From positions 16,529,283 to 16,593,282 of the forward strand of contig OZ024861.1 of NCBI GenBank assembly GCA_964017155.1: DNA of 64,000 bases. The letters run 5' to 3'. Under the pieces are notes generated by a model. That model saw nothing but the letters and a program-made list of their open reading frames with translations. It had not been told where the DNA came from and did not search any database. Position 1 is the first letter of the stretch. Each line of letters begins with the position of its first letter. The DNA is from Oasisia sp. SBJ-2009. Lineage: Eukaryota > Annelida > Polychaeta > Sabellida > Siboglinidae. Both the position numbers and the translations under genes were made by a program. Shown here piece after piece: positions 50,744-63,345 of this stretch.

Positions 50744-52198
50744 GTCAGGCTGTCGTTCTTTACCTTATTGGTTCAGATTGAAGGACGGAGGATATATATA
50801 CCAATAGCACAGTTTTAGTTATACTTTTCATTGAAAGGTAACACAATAAGGTATGCATTTCTGCCAAAGTGTTAATATTTGCGGGACATGACCCAGATAG
50901 TTATGTTTCGCTCATGTGCAGAATATGCCAGTGCGACATAAAGTTGAAATTCAGGAGCCCAAAATGAATTTCTTGGCAACTAAAGCATAACACAGATTTG
51001 TGTAATACAGAATGCCGGCAATATAGACCTGACAGATACCTTGCTCTCTTGGTAATGTTAATACACACACGCACGTACATCACCGACCTGCTTGAACAAA
51101 GAGCTACGAGAGTATTACGCCCAACGACAAACAATGACTTCTACGTGCCGCCATGTCGCAGCCGGTACGGTGATAGAATGTTCTCAGTAGCTGGTCCACG
51201 ACTCTGGAACTCTCTCCCTGCCGAGATGAAGAAAACCTGTTGCCTCGTGACTTTTAAAAGACCATTGAAAACACACCTATTCCGGGCCGTGTATGAAGTG
51301 TAGACACTTGTCAGTTTATTTAATTTGTATTTTATTTTTATCTATTTATTATCTTTTACATGTTTTACATTAATTTTTCAAAATGTCATACTCATTATTT
51401 TATTATCAATATAGCATTTATTTTAATAATTATGTTTAACTAACTCATTTATTTTATATTATTTATCACTAATACATTTTACACATATTTTAGGTATTTT
51501 ATTAACCTTAACAAACTTAATATTATAATTCTACGACGCATGTATACATACTCATGTACAGCGCCTCCGAATGGATATTTCTATATTGATGGCGCTTTAT
51601 AAATGTTCTTCTTCTTATTATTATTAAGAGAATGCTTTTAAGAAAGTGATGTCTTTGGTAATGTCCTCAGTGTTGACTGGGACAGACTAAGTATGATTGC
51701 TATACCAAGGAATACAAGCGGGGCTTGGAAAGATGTCATTCTTGTTGTTGATTGTTTATATTGTAAGTGGATTCTATATGTTGTGTTTGAGACTGTTTTT
51801 TTTGTGTTGTGAATGGTTGGTCTATGTCGTAATTTTGGCGTGAGTTTCGGAGGGTAACAAATCTGGTAATGGTGCTTTGGGATATCGGTTTACAATCACC
51901 AGGGTTGTGTTTGAATTTCTAACAGTTTGGAGGCAAGATGATGATATGTTGAGGCAATCGGTTCGTGGGTTTAAGACAGGAAAAAAGGTTATTACTAAGC
52001 GCTCCCCTCAGCCAGCCATCTTACCTCGCACGTGCGCACCCCCAAGAAGTGCTGGTGTATTCGTTATGCCAGGCAGCACATCATTTGAATATAGCTATGA
52101 CCATTGGTTTTAACTTCATAAGATGTGGATTGTGACTACCAGATATGGAGTTCAAGTTGTTTTGTCCCTGTTTTTACACTGATGAACGTTGGTTGTAG

Positions 52199-52399
52199 GC
52201 GCGTCTGGGGTGCCCTGATCAGGAGGTCGTGGAGGAGGAGAAGAAGCAGAAGTTGGAGGGACAACACAAGAAGGAGCAGATCGAGAACGCGGATGGGGAG
52301 CGTCAGGCGCCTGTAGACGAATCACAGTTTACGGATGAGATGTCTGATTTCATCGACACCCACGACATTGTAGAAGATGGTACTTCCGCCGCCTTCGAG
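52199..52399 (+). CDS. myosin VII tail exon, copy L
   Basis: 201 bp, phase 0/0; protein as copy I apart from the first codon (Ala here). It lies 4973 bp after I. Silent CAG-to-CAA change in the GQHKKEQ segment. Confidence 0.72.
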
Positions 52400-53858
52400 G
52401 TCAGGCTGTCGTTCTTTACCTTATTGGTTCAGATTGATGGACGGAGGATATATATATATACCAATAGGACAGTTTTAGTTTTAGTTTTCATTGAAAGGTA
52501 ACACAATAAGGTATGCATTTCTGCCAAAGTGTTAATATTTGCGGGACATGACCCAGATAGTTATGTTTCGCTCATGTGCAGGATATGCCAGTGCGACATA
52601 AAGTTGAAATTCAGGAGCCCAAAATTAATTTCTTTGCAACTAAAACATAACACAGATTTGTGTAATACAGAATGCCGGCAATATAGACCTGACAGATACC
52701 TTGCTCTCTTGGTAATGTAATACACACACGCACGTACATCACCGACCTGCTTGAACAAAGAGCTACGAGGGTGTTACGCTCAACCACAAACAATGACTTC
52801 TACGTGCCGCCATGTCGCAGCCGGTACGGTGATAGAATGTTCTCAGTAGCTGGTCCACGACTATGGAACTCTCTCCCTGCCGAGATGAAGAAAACCTGTT
52901 GCCTCGTGACTTTTAAAAGAACATTGAAAACACACCTATTCCGGGCCGTGTATGAAGTGTAGACACTTGTCAGTTTATTTAATTTGTATTTTATTTTTAT
53001 CTATTTATTATCTTTTACATGTTTTACATTAATTTTTCAAAATGTCATACTCATTATTTTATTATCAATATAGCATTTATTTTAATAATTATGTTTAACT
53101 AAGTCATTTATTTTATTATTTATCACTATTACATTTTACACATATTTTAGGTATTTTATTTACCTTATCAAACTTAATATTATAATTCTACGACGCATGT
53201 ATATATACTCATGTACAGCGCCTCCGAATGGATATTTCTAAATTGATGGCGCTTTATAAATGTTCTTCTTCTTATTATTATTATTAAGAGTATGCTTTTA
53301 AGAATGTGATGTCTTTGGTAATTTCCTCAGTTTTGACTGGGACAGTCTAAGTATGATTGCTATGCCAAGGAATACAAGCGGGGCTTGGAAATATGTCATT
53401 CTTGTTGTTGATTGTCTATTTTGTAAGTGGATTTTGTATGTCGTGTTTGAGACTGGTTTGTTTGTGTTGTGAATGGTTGGTCTATGTCGTAATTTTGGCG
53501 TGAGTTTCGGAGGGTAACAAATCTGGTATTGGTGCTTTGGGATATCTGTTTACAATCACCAGGGTTGTGTGTGAATTTCTAACATTTTGGAGGCAAGATG
53601 ATGATATGTTGAGGCAATCGGGTCGTGGGTTTAAGACAGGAAAAAAGGTTATTACTAAGCGCTCCCCTCAGCCAGCCATCTTACCTCGCACGTGCGCACC
53701 CCCAAGAAGTGCTGGTGTATTCGTTATGCCAGGCAGCACATCATTTGAATATAGCTATGACCATTGGTTTTAACTTCATAAGATGTGGATTGTGACTACC
53801 AGATATGGAGTTCAAGTTGTTTTGTCCCTGTTTTTACACTGATGAACGTTGGTTGTAG

Positions 53859-54059
53859 GCGCGTCTGGGGTGCCCTGATCAGGAGGTCGTGGAGGAGGAG
53901 AAGAAGCAGAAGTTGGAGGGACAGCACAAGAAGGAGCAGATCGAGAACGCGGATGGGGAGCGTCAGGCGCCTGTAGACGAATCACAGATGGTGGACGATA
54001 TGTGTGGCTTCATCGACACCCACGTCAGTGTAGAAGATGGTGCTTCCGCCGCCTTCGAG
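53859..54059 (+). CDS. myosin VII tail exon, copy M (last, nearest MyTH4)
   Basis: 201 bp, phase 0/0. The helix half equals the array consensus, but the hinge reads SQMVDDMCGFIDTHVSVEDG, the MYO7-like form seen in copy C. The end SAAFE joins in frame to DLEEGRR of the exon at 55214, reproducing the FE-DLE junction found in vertebrate MYO7A. It is the most likely constitutive exon; its 5' half was probably homogenised by conversion with the array. Confidence 0.78.
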
Positions 54060-54347
54060 GTCAGGCTGTCGTTCTTTACCTTGTTGGTTTACATTGAGGG
54101 ACGGAGGATATATATACCAATAGGACAGTTTTAGTTATACTTTTCATTGAAAGGTAACACAATAAGGTATGCATTTCTGCCAAAGTGTTAATATTTGCGG
54201 GACATGACTAGTTGAAAAGTTGATAAAGTTGAAATTCAGGAGCCCAAAATTAATTTCTTTGCAACTAAAACATAACACAGATTTGTGTATTAGAGAATGT
54301 CGGCAATATAGACCTGACAGATACCTTGCTCTCTTGGTAATGTAATA

Positions 54348-54470
54348 CACACACGCACGTACGCACGCATGCACGCACGCACACACACACTCTACACATA
54401 CACACATATACACGCACACATATACACACACGCACACACGCATACACATACACACGCACGCAAACACAAG
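54348..54470. repeat. (CA)n-rich tract after the array
   Basis: Same ACGCACGTACGCACGCATGC start as 33409-33542. It marks the right end of the array, where the original intron resumes. Confidence 0.9.
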
Positions 54471-54509
54471 AACATGCATGAAAAAACAGTGAATTGATTT
54501 AGATTTCGC

Positions 54510-54600
54510 CTGCGAAGTCAGGCTAAGGATGAGACGTCTGACTTCATCGACACGCACGACTTTCTCGTTATTTACCTTGTTGGGCCAAATTGATTGCCAC
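54510..54600 (+). pseudogene. decayed fragment of the myosin VII tail exon
   Basis: GATGAGACGTCTGACTTCAT plus CGACACGCACGAC, parallel to 33608-33710. It shows that the segment from LINE tail to this remnant was copied as a block. Confidence 0.65.
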
Positions 54601-54618
54601 CCTATACTGTACTGTAGG

Positions 54619-54966
54619 GAACCTGGAAATGTTTGGTCGTCTAAGGTTTTTTTGCTGAATCATATAGATTATGGGTCACTGAACTCAAATTCGTGGGATG
54701 GCAATGCGCCAGCCTTGGGCAACTCTTGGGAACCACAAAAATCCAAGATGGCAGCCGTGATCCTGATAAATTACAAAATGTGTTCATCTTTACACTACGT
54801 CATGCTAGGAACATAATTTGTGTATGTACACGCATGCTTTGAGGTACGAGGAATTCAATGGAACCGTTTATAATAATGTCCGACTATGTCCATGAGTTGA
54901 GTTCAGGGACACATAATCTATATGATTCAGCCAAAAAACCTTAGACGACCAAACATTTCCAGGTTC
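54619..54966. mobile_element. palindromic MITE-like element with ~55-bp inverted ends
   Basis: The left end GAACCTGGAAATGTTTGGTC continues to ATCATATAGATTATG and is matched in reverse complement by 54912-54966 with about one indel. Weaker pairing continues inward (TCACTGAACTCAA against TTGAGTTCAGGGA). 348 bp, no ORF. Confidence 0.8.
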
Positions 54967-55213
54967 ACAAAACGGCAACTCGACTATATGAATTTCTGCC
55001 AAACGGTTTAACATTGATGACCGTTTTGGCTTGTACGTAGACCATGTCAGTGCATGGTAATACTGGGGTCGCTGTGGTTCATCAGATAGGTGGTGTACTG
55101 GAAGGAGACATTTAAATATTCTTGGTAAAGCAATGCTTCATGGACACACGTCATAATTGATAGTGTCAGTAGCTTGTGGATCTGTCAACTGAAAACAATA
55201 CTCTTTCCTTCAG

Positions 55214-55426
55214 GATCTGGAGGAGGGCCGCAGGGCGGCGATCCGGGAAGGCGAGGCAGATATTCTCAGTGCCCGCCTGCCCATTTCCGAAGAACTTGAG
55301 GACATTTCCGTCTACAAGTTCAGCAAGTTCGCGGCGAACTACTTTCAGAGTAGTGCCTCGCACACGTACATACGGCGGGCGATCAAAGACCCACTTCTGC
55401 CCCTTAGAAATGAGGGTGATCAACTG
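55214..55426 (+). CDS. MYO7A: class VII myosin exon: start of first MyTH4 domain
   Basis: Acceptor TTTCCTTCAG ends at 55213 and donor CTG|GTGAGG follows 55426; 213 bp, phase 0/0, 71 residues. It reads DLEEGRRAAIREGEADILSA, then VYKFSKFAANYFQSSASHTY, IRRAIKDPLLPLRNEGDQL. The YKFxKFAxxYFQ and EGDQ-L/AAL signatures belong to the first MyTH4 domain of class VII myosins, the cargo-binding tail module of an actin motor used in stereocilia, microvilli and adhesion structures. It follows copy M by 1154 bp and is clearly intact. Whether it is orthologous to MYO7A or MYO7B cannot be settled from this piece. Confidence 0.85.
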
Positions 55427-55977
55427 GTGAGGCTTTCATTGTTTAGGTATGTTAATGATATGACATGATAACTTAAATTATATAAAAATAATATTAACAT
55501 GATATTAAAAATTATATTAAGCATAACAAAATGATATTAAAAATTATTATGTTGAGCTAAGATTTCACAATAAAAGAAGATTTGGTGTTCAGCTTTATCG
55601 ATCCGCTATTTGAGAACAGATACACCTACACTACACACGCGTACGGTCCGGCAACACCACCCAGCGTCAGAAAAAGAATAAACCCGCCAGAGTTTTGAAA
55701 ACAGCCAAGTTAACATTCCAAGGTCTCTACCGCTATGGTCTATTTTTCATTCCTGATAAGGCTGTTACAGCGGGGGATAAACACTATTTATAAAGCCATT
55801 GTTTTCTTACTGATGCTTCTAAGCCGTTTGTATGGAGATACTTTGTTCCGGGGCATGCTGTTCCGTATTGCAGGGTTTCCCAATCTGCCACCATACCTGC
55901 TCGGCTGCGCTGCTCGACCTCATCTTCCGTCGAAAGTAGAAAATCAGCTAGGAAGAAGACAAAGAAGATAACTACTG
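55427..55977. other. intron, nothing recognised before the LINE
   Basis: Contains AT-rich direct repeats (AAATTATATTAAGCATAACA-like, about 55490-55550) and no exon signal. Confidence 0.6.
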
Positions 55978-57886
55978 ACAATTGGACAATGGAACGTCAG
56001 GACTCTCCTCGACCGAGAAGGAGCTGACCGACCAGAAAGACGTACGGCACTAGTAGAAATGGAACTTGCCAAATACAACATCGACATTGCCGCCCTATAT
56101 GAAACAAGGTTCTCAGAGTCCTGGTAGTCTCGACGACTTGGAATACTCTTTCTTCTGGAGTGGCAAACCCGAAGGAGAAAGAAGGGAGGCAGGAGTGGGC
56201 TTTGCCATCAAAGAGAATATCGTCACAAAGCTGACAGAAATGCCACCGCCAGTAACTCACAGAATAATGACGATGAAACTACCTCTGAGCAAGGACAACT
56301 TTGCTATAATTATCAGCGTGTACGCTCCAACAATGACAAACCCAGATAAAAACAAGGAGGCCTTCCACAACCAGCTGGCAAGTGTGCTCAGTGGCATCCC
56401 TCGTACAGATAAGCTACTGCTGAGAGGAGACTTCAATGCGAGGATAGGAAGAGAAAATGACAAGTGGCCCTTGGTCATGGGCAAACATGGGATTGGGAAA
56501 TGCAACTGCAATGGCGAGCTTCTACTGGTCCTCTGCTCTGAGTTCGAACTGATAGTGACGAACACCATGTTCAAGCAGAAGGATGAACGCAAGACCACCT
56601 GGATGCATCCTCGTTCGAGACATTGGCATATGATCGACTTCATCATCACGACATCACGAGGTGTCGGGATAATATGGACATCCACAGTACCCGAGTCATG
56701 CGTGGAGCAAACTGCTGGACCGATCACCAGATGCTGATGTCAAAAGTGGCTTTCAGAATACGACAATAGCACAGCAGGCAAGGGAAAACTAAGCCGAACA
56801 AGCTGAACACTGCAAAACTAAGTACCACCAGCCATAGGGAGAGTTTTGAGCAGGAGATGGACAGTGCTCTCGCCCAGTGGGAGGAGAAGGAAAATTCAAC
56901 ACCAACCGAGGAATGGCCAGCTCTGCAGCAGGTCGTGTACAACACAGCCAAAACGTATCTTGGCAAGCCAGACAGAAAACACCAAGACTGGTTCGACCCC
57001 AACAACCAGGAGCTAAAGAAGAGACCAAGCCCACCAGAGAGTGTTGCAAACCAGGAGCACTAGATCAACCACTGCAGCATACAAAGATGCCTGCAGACTG
57101 CTAGAAAATCGCACCCGTGCACGGAAATCAAACTGATAGGCAGTGGAGCTGCAGAGAGCTGCTGACAGTAATAACACGAAGGGCTTCTACAATGGACTGA
57201 AGGAAGTGTGGGGACCCAAAAAGAAGGGACCTGTTCAACTGAAATCAACAGATGAAATGGAGACCTTCTCTGACAGCAAGAGAGTTGTGGCAAGATGGAG
57301 TGAACACTTCCAGAAGCTACTCAACGTCCCTGGCGACAGAGATCACGAAGCTCTGGACAACATCCCGCAGCGCATTGCGCAGGACCGACCACTGTACATG
57401 GTATTTGTCGACTTCAATAAGGCGTTCGATACAGTTGGGAGGACCGGGCTATGGCAGTTACTGAGGAAGTATGGCTGCCCAGAGAAGGTCACAACAATGA
57501 TCGAGGCACTACATTCTGGAATGATGGCGAATGTTAGTGTTGAAGGGGAAGTCTCGGAATCGTTCAGTGTCACAAATGGGGTCAAGCAAGGTTATGTACT
57601 GGCCCCCACGCTCTTCTCCATCTTCCTATCAGCAATGCTCGACGAGGCTTTCCGAAACGTCGGGGATGGCATTTACATACAGTCCAGACAGAGCGCTGAC
57701 CTATTCAACGTCGCACACTTCAGAGCAAAGACCAAGACTACTCGGATACTGATGAGAGAGCTGCTATTCGCAGATGACAGTGCACTGGTTGCACACTCTG
57801 CTGAAGAGATGCAGAAAATAGTGGATGCTTTCTCCGAAGCGTCAAAGAAGTTCGGCCTGAAGATTAACATCAAGAAGACTGAGGTG

Positions 57887-58666
57887 ATTCAAAAACGGAG
57901 GTAATCGTATACGGTTCAGCTCAATAGCTGAAGAAAATCACGCTGCAATCGTTACGTGTTGGTGACTGTGTGGTTAGGGTGACTGACTGTGTTCGAAATC
58001 TCGGTGTGCAGTTTGATGCTGAGATGACGATGGAGTCCCACGTGACTGCTGTATGCAAGTCAGCCATATTCCACCTCCGCAACATCTCGAGGATCAGACT
58101 GTATCTGACAGCAGCAGCGACAGAGCAAGTTGTTCATGCATTTGTCACAAGCAGACTGGATATTGGCAATGCACTGCTCTATCGACTGCCTCTGAAGCAA
58201 ACGCAACGGCTTCAGAAAATACAGAACTGGGCAGCCCGCTTGATCGACGGCGCTATGAGATATAGCCATGCTACACCGCTGCTAAAGAAGTTACACTGGC
58301 TGCCGATAGCGGTGCGAGTTAAGTTCAATATCCTGCTACTCACTCACCGAGCACTGAATGGCCAAGCGAATTGTACACTGTGTAAGCCGACGCCAGCCGG
58401 TTAGGTCGCTGCGCTCCAGCGAACACTGTTTATTGTGTGTGCCACGCACAAGGCGTCACTGGGGTGACAGGGCTTTCAGCGTGGCAGCCCCAAGCCTATG
58501 GAACGCACTACCGCATCATCTGACATTGTCATCTATGACCACTGCTGCATTTAAACTTAAATTAAAGACTTATTTATTTACAAGAACATTCTGTACAGCG
58601 CTGTGAGCAAGGAACGTTGGAACAGCGCTATAGAAATGTGACGATTATTATGATTTTGATTATGTG
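57887..58666 (+). mobile_element. CR1-type LINE 3' fragment nested in the LINE
   Basis: Interrupts the host LINE between KKTEV and LYQP. It encodes the CR1-type C-terminus (VRNLGVQFDAEMTMESHV, PLLKKLHWLPIAVRVKFNIL, GDRAFSVAAPSLWNALPHHL) and ends with a GCGCTATAGAAATG tail and TTATTATGATT. A GTG at both edges (57884-57886, 58664-58666) may be a very short target duplication. Confidence 0.85.
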
Positions 58667-59344
58667 CTATACCAACCCAACGCTACAAGAACCCGAGAGG
58701 GCGATATCATGGTTGATGGAAACAAGTTGAACTCTGTTCTAGCATTCACCTACCTCGGAAGCACTATATCAAGTGATGGGTGCATTGACGATGAAATACA
58801 TAGGAGGATAGCCATGGCTAGTGCATCTTTCGGCCGACTAGGCCAGATACTCTGGAACAACCCCCATGTGTCCATGCGGGTTAAAGGCAAGATATACCGT
58901 GCAATCGTGCTGTCCACCCTCCTATACGGAGCTGAGGCATGGACAGTGTACAGAGGACAAGTGAAAAAGCTGCACGCCTTCATGATGCGACATCTGCGTT
59001 TGATCATGAGGATAACCTAGATGGACAAAGTGACAAACAAGAAATAATTGAACGGACATGGCTGCCATCAATGGAAGATCTTCTGATCAGAAAGAATCTC
59101 CGGTGGACTGGACACCTCATGATGATGTCACTAGACAGGCTACCAAAGCACGTTCTCTACTCTCAACTGTCTTCTGGTCACAGAAAGAGAGGGCGCCCTC
59201 ATTTCCGATTCAAGGATACCATCAAGAGAAACCTGAAGATGAGAGACATAAAGATCAACTCATGGACATCACTCTCACAGCAGAGAGACAAATGGAAAGC
59301 AACAGTCAAGTGACGGAAGCAGTGTTTGTCGCTTCGCGATCGAC

Positions 59345-59347
59345 AGC

Positions 59348-59379
<32 letters not shown>
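59345..59379. repeat. (TGA)n microsatellite, LINE 3' tail
   Basis: About 11 ATG/TGA repeats directly after the end of the LINE ORF, as expected for a 3' tail of this element type. Confidence 0.9.
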
Positions 59380-59381
<2 letters not shown>

Positions 59382-59493
59382 GTTTGACCTTACTTTAACT
59401 TGTGTGAAAGTGGTTTTGGAATGTTCATGATAGAAAATACTTCACATAATCGTACTTATCAGCCTCTGTATGTACATTGCGTCTCTACTTTAG

Positions 59494-59589
<96 letters not shown>

Positions 59590-59719
59590 TAGATATGTTA
59601 TATAATGGCATGCACACTGCTACAAACAAATGTGTCGCGTAAGACAGTATATGACAGTTTATTGAAAACATTGTACTCATAACTCAGAACACTGACCGAA
59701 ACCTTAACACATGGCACTC

Positions 59720-62700
59720 TTCAGATTGCTCTGCACCCTGTGGCATTTGCCACAGGGATGTCCTTAATAACCATAAAGCAATCCATTGTGACCACTGCCA
59801 AAAATGGATACACACACAATGCTGTGCAATAGATGCCAGTTAATACAAACAACTAATACATTCTTCATGTTCCTGGGCCTGTCCTGACTGTAATAACTTC
59901 AACTTCACTAATTCCTTCTTCGAATATAACGAAATCCAGACCGCTAACCCTTTTGACCCCCTCAATGGTAACAATCATAACTCAAACGAAACAACTACAA
60001 GTAGTAATAACACAACCAATAACAAGAAAACCTATAAACAGAAGAAGAGACCAAACTTCAGGTGCATCCTCATAAACTGCCAAAGCATTAAGAATAAAGC
60101 TGCAGACATCGCAGTACTAAACGACATACATAACCTTGACATAATCAGTGCAACAGAGTCATGCTTAGATCCCTCAGTTAAAATGGAGAAATGTCCCCAG
60201 ACCACTTCAATGTATTTAGAAAAGACAGGGAAACAAGTACTACTGGAGGGGGGGGGGTATTCCAAATAGCCAAAGCTGATCTCATCACAAATCACCTAAC
60301 AAACTTAAACACTAACAGTGAGAGCATTTGGACAGAAACTGAAATAAAAGGAATGAAACCCATAGTCATATGCACCTTCTATCGTACCCCACATGACCCT
60401 CAAGTAACTCAAATTGAAGAACAAGAGCTATCTCTGTCTAAATTAGGAAACAAGATAAACACACATAATGTCATAATTACTGGCGATTTCAACCTTCCCA
60501 ACATAAACTGGGAAAATCATCATGTCACACCTAGCAGAGGATATAGTACAGTTGCTGCTAACAAACTACTCTCTCTCTTGTAGAGGAACATGGACTAATC
60601 CAACATATCGATGAACCAACACGTAAACAAGGAAATGCCAACAATATTCTAGATCTTGTCTTCACAAATAGACCTGGGTTAATAAAGAAACTAAACGTAG
60701 TAGACGGCATAGCAGACCATAGCACAGTTACCATTGATGTATATATCTCACCCAAGCGCAAACATCGCCCAAAACGTACAATTTTCATCATAAATAAAGC
60801 TGACCACCCGTACATCCAGAAATCTCTCGATGACTTCACACATGAATACTTCTCTCTAAACCAAAACATGACAGTCAATGACAAATGGAACCTTGTTTCA
60901 ACAAATATCATCAACATTATGAACCAATATGTACCATGCCGTCTTACAACTTCCAGATTCAACCTTCCCTGGTTCAGTAAAGACTTGAAAAAAATGTGCA
61001 AAAGAAAGAAACGATTATATAAGAAAGCAAAACGATCCAGAAATCCAGAAGACTGGCAAGAGTTATGTAACCTCAGGAAAGACATGCACACACACCTTCG
61101 TTCTGCTAGACTGTCCTACATAAATCAAATCCTAACAACTGCAATAACCGACAAACCGAAAGCATTCTGGAGTTTCATTTCCAAACTTAGACAAGATAAC
61201 CAGGGTATTGGGGTCCTCAAAATTGCGGGAAACATAATTAGCGATGACTAACAAAAAGCAGAAGCCTTAGGCAATCAGTTTAAAAGTGTCTTCACACATG
61301 AAGGAAATTCCAAGTTACCAAATCTAAATGACAGTCCACATGCAAAAATATCCAAACTAACAATTTCACTCAAAGGAGTACATGATCAACTATCAAAAAT
61401 TAACACCTCTAAATCACAAGGACCAGATGGCATTCCACCATGGTTTCTAAATAGATATGCCTCCCACCTAACGCCAATAATACATGATATCTTCCAATCA
61501 TCAGTTGACTCTGCTCTAGTCCCCAATGCATGGAAAAAAGCAAATATAACAGCAATTTTCAAGAAATGAAATAGGGCAGAAACTTCTAACTACATACCAA
61601 TATCCTTAACACCTGTGATTTCTAAACTTCTTGAACACATAATTCATAGCCGCATCATGAAATACCTTGAACAACATCACATCCTAACTGACCACCAACA
61701 TGGTTTTCGTGCAAAACGATCAACAGAAACTCAATTAATTCAAACTATCCATGACATAAGCAAATCCCTTGACGAAAAGAAAACTGTAGACATGGCCATT
61801 CTAGACTTCACTAAAGCATTCGATAAAGTTCCACATAAAATACAGATTCACAAACTAAAATACTATTGTATCACAGACCCAACATCATCATGGATAGAAA
61901 GCACCCTTACAGAAAGAACCCAACAGGTTGTAATAAATGGATCAGCATCCACACCCATTCAAGTCACCTCAGGGGTACCGCAAGGAACCGTACTGGGGCC
62001 CCTCTTTTTCCTACTATACATAAATGACCTACCCAATAATCTCACTTCAAATGTTCGCCTTTTTGCAGATGACTGCCTACTATATCTACCAGTTAAATCA
62101 TACAATGACACTTCTCTCCTCCAAAATAATGTACTCAAACTCGAGGAATGGCAAGACACTTGGCTTATGAAATTAAATCCCACCAAATGCTTCACAATGA
62201 CATTAGCCTCAAGAAAACCGACACCAAATCACTACACCTTCTGTAGCCAACAACTTACATCTGTTCAATCTCACTGTTATCTTGGTGTACAAATATCAAA
62301 TACTTTAAATTGGACAACACAATGCAACTAAGTCGCTAAGAAAGCACAACAGACACGAGGAGTCATTAGGAGAAATCTAAATCAATGCCCAACCCACATT
62401 AAATCTATAGCCTGCACAACCCTTGTCCGACCAATACTTGAATATGCGTCAGCAGCATGGGATCCACACTGCCTAAAACATATTAAAACCTTATAAATAA
62501 TTCAAAGACAAGCTGCCAGATTTTGCACACAAAACTATTTTAGAGAGCCAGGAACAGTTTCCCAACTTCTTAAAAACCTCCAATGGGACACCATTCAAAC
62601 AAGAAGAACAATAAAAGGACTTAGCATAATAACCTTATAGATATCCCGCTAGATCACTATATCCAACACAACACTAGATCCTCACGTAAACATGACAGTC

Positions 62701-62882
62701 AGTTCTTGCAAATTAGACACTCTGCAAACATATTTGGAAACAGCCTCTTCCGAACTACAATTACAGAATGGAATTCTCTGCCACCAAACACTGTCTCAAG
62801 TAAATAACTAAACTCATTTAAACTAATCCCAACGACCCACCATGCGCACTGGCGTGATGTGTCCCCAGGACAATTTGCCAGT
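59720..62882 (+). mobile_element. CR1-like LINE with PHD finger, endonuclease and RT, degenerate
   Basis: Plus strand: PHD-like CGICHRDVLNNHKAIHCDHC plus QKWIHTQC at 59740-59830 (a stop follows), then endonuclease (RCILINCQSIKNK, NVIITGDFNLPNINW, IADHSTVTIDV) and linker/N-terminal RT (60868-61251). RT at 61615-62331 has STETQLIQTIHDI, AILDFTKAFDKV, SGVPQGTVLGPLFFLLYIND and RLFADDCLLYLP. It ends with the CR1-type thumb (RPILEYASAAWDPH). Stops at 61251, 61569 and 62331 and frameshifts make it inactive. It lies in the next myosin intron. Confidence 0.88.
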
Positions 62883-63345
62883 AACATATACAGATACAGA
62901 TGTAGTCTGGAGGAATTTCGAGTTCAGGTGGAAATGTTGTACAGACTTTTTTGACGGTTGATTTGAGTTAATTATGGCCTCGGGTCATAATTTTCGGAGG
63001 GTGTGCAACATTTCGTGCGGTGGCATTTTTGCAAATCCAATATGGCCGCCATCGCTGACCGATATAATTAAAATGGCCATTACTCAGTTAATATTTGTGC
63101 TAGAGATGTAATGTCGGGCTCTATACCTAGGTGTTTAGGTACACGGAATCGAATGGACGGGTTATTTATATGATTCGACAAATGTGTCATCATAAAAATC
63201 CAAAATGGCAAGCAAAATACCCTATGAAATCACTGAACTCATGTTTTGACCTTTTGATGCAATTTGTAATAAACTGTCGTAGTACATACGGGTATGTGAA
63301 AGCTATCCAACTTTAATATGTTTCAACACATAATGTTCAACACTG
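62883..63345. other. non-coding, repeat-like with AATATGGCCGCCAT motifs
   Basis: Contains AAATCCAATATGGCCGCCAT and AAAATCCAAAATGGCAAGC; similar wording (AAAATCCAAGATGGCAGCC) is inside the MITE at 54619-54966. No exon was recognised. Confidence 0.5.

Larger units (their letters stand above)
38596..54358. repeat. tandem array of ten ~1.65-kb units, each with one myosin VII exon
   Basis: Ten copies (D-M) with exon starts spaced 1653, 1655, 1653, 1653, 1655, 1660, 1657, 1656 and 1660 bp. A unit runs: LINE 3' tail (from ACATCACCGACCTGCTTGAA), AT-rich LINE 3' UTR with (TTA)n, intron sequence, exon, intron, then a short CA tract ending ACGCACGTAC joined to the next LINE tail. The first unit lacks its 5' part; the last runs into the original CA tract at 54348. 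Copies differ at only a few percent by eye. Confidence 0.95.
55978..59379 (+). mobile_element. non-LTR retrotransposon in the myosin intron, interrupted and deleted
   Basis: Read on the plus strand: endonuclease (TIGQWNVRTLLDREGA at 55978, LLLRGDFNARIGREN, HMIDFIITTS, WTDHQ), frameshifted linker, then RT at 57143-57904 (FVDFNKAFDTV, GVKQGYVLAPTLFS, LLFADDSALVAHS, KFGLKINIKKTEV). The C-terminal part resumes at 58667 (FTYLGSTISSDG, STLLYGAEAWTVY, RKNLRWTGHL). About 150 residues of the RT N-terminus are missing between IPQR and IAQDRPLY. The (TGA)n run at 59345-59379 is its 3' tail. Not functional. Confidence 0.88.

Noticed and set aside
38635..53773. A recurring 78-codon frame upstream of the array exons (begins GYRFTITRVVFEF)
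   Set aside because: It lies in the intron, matches no family, and in one unit (near 42105) an extra C in a C-run shifts the frame, so it looks like passively copied intron sequence.
38596..54358. The 1.65-kb repeats as a satellite or rRNA-type array
   Set aside because: Each unit carries a spliceable, in-frame myosin exon plus a LINE tail; there is no rRNA similarity. Assembly artefact remains possible but the specific higher-order differences argue against simple misassembly.
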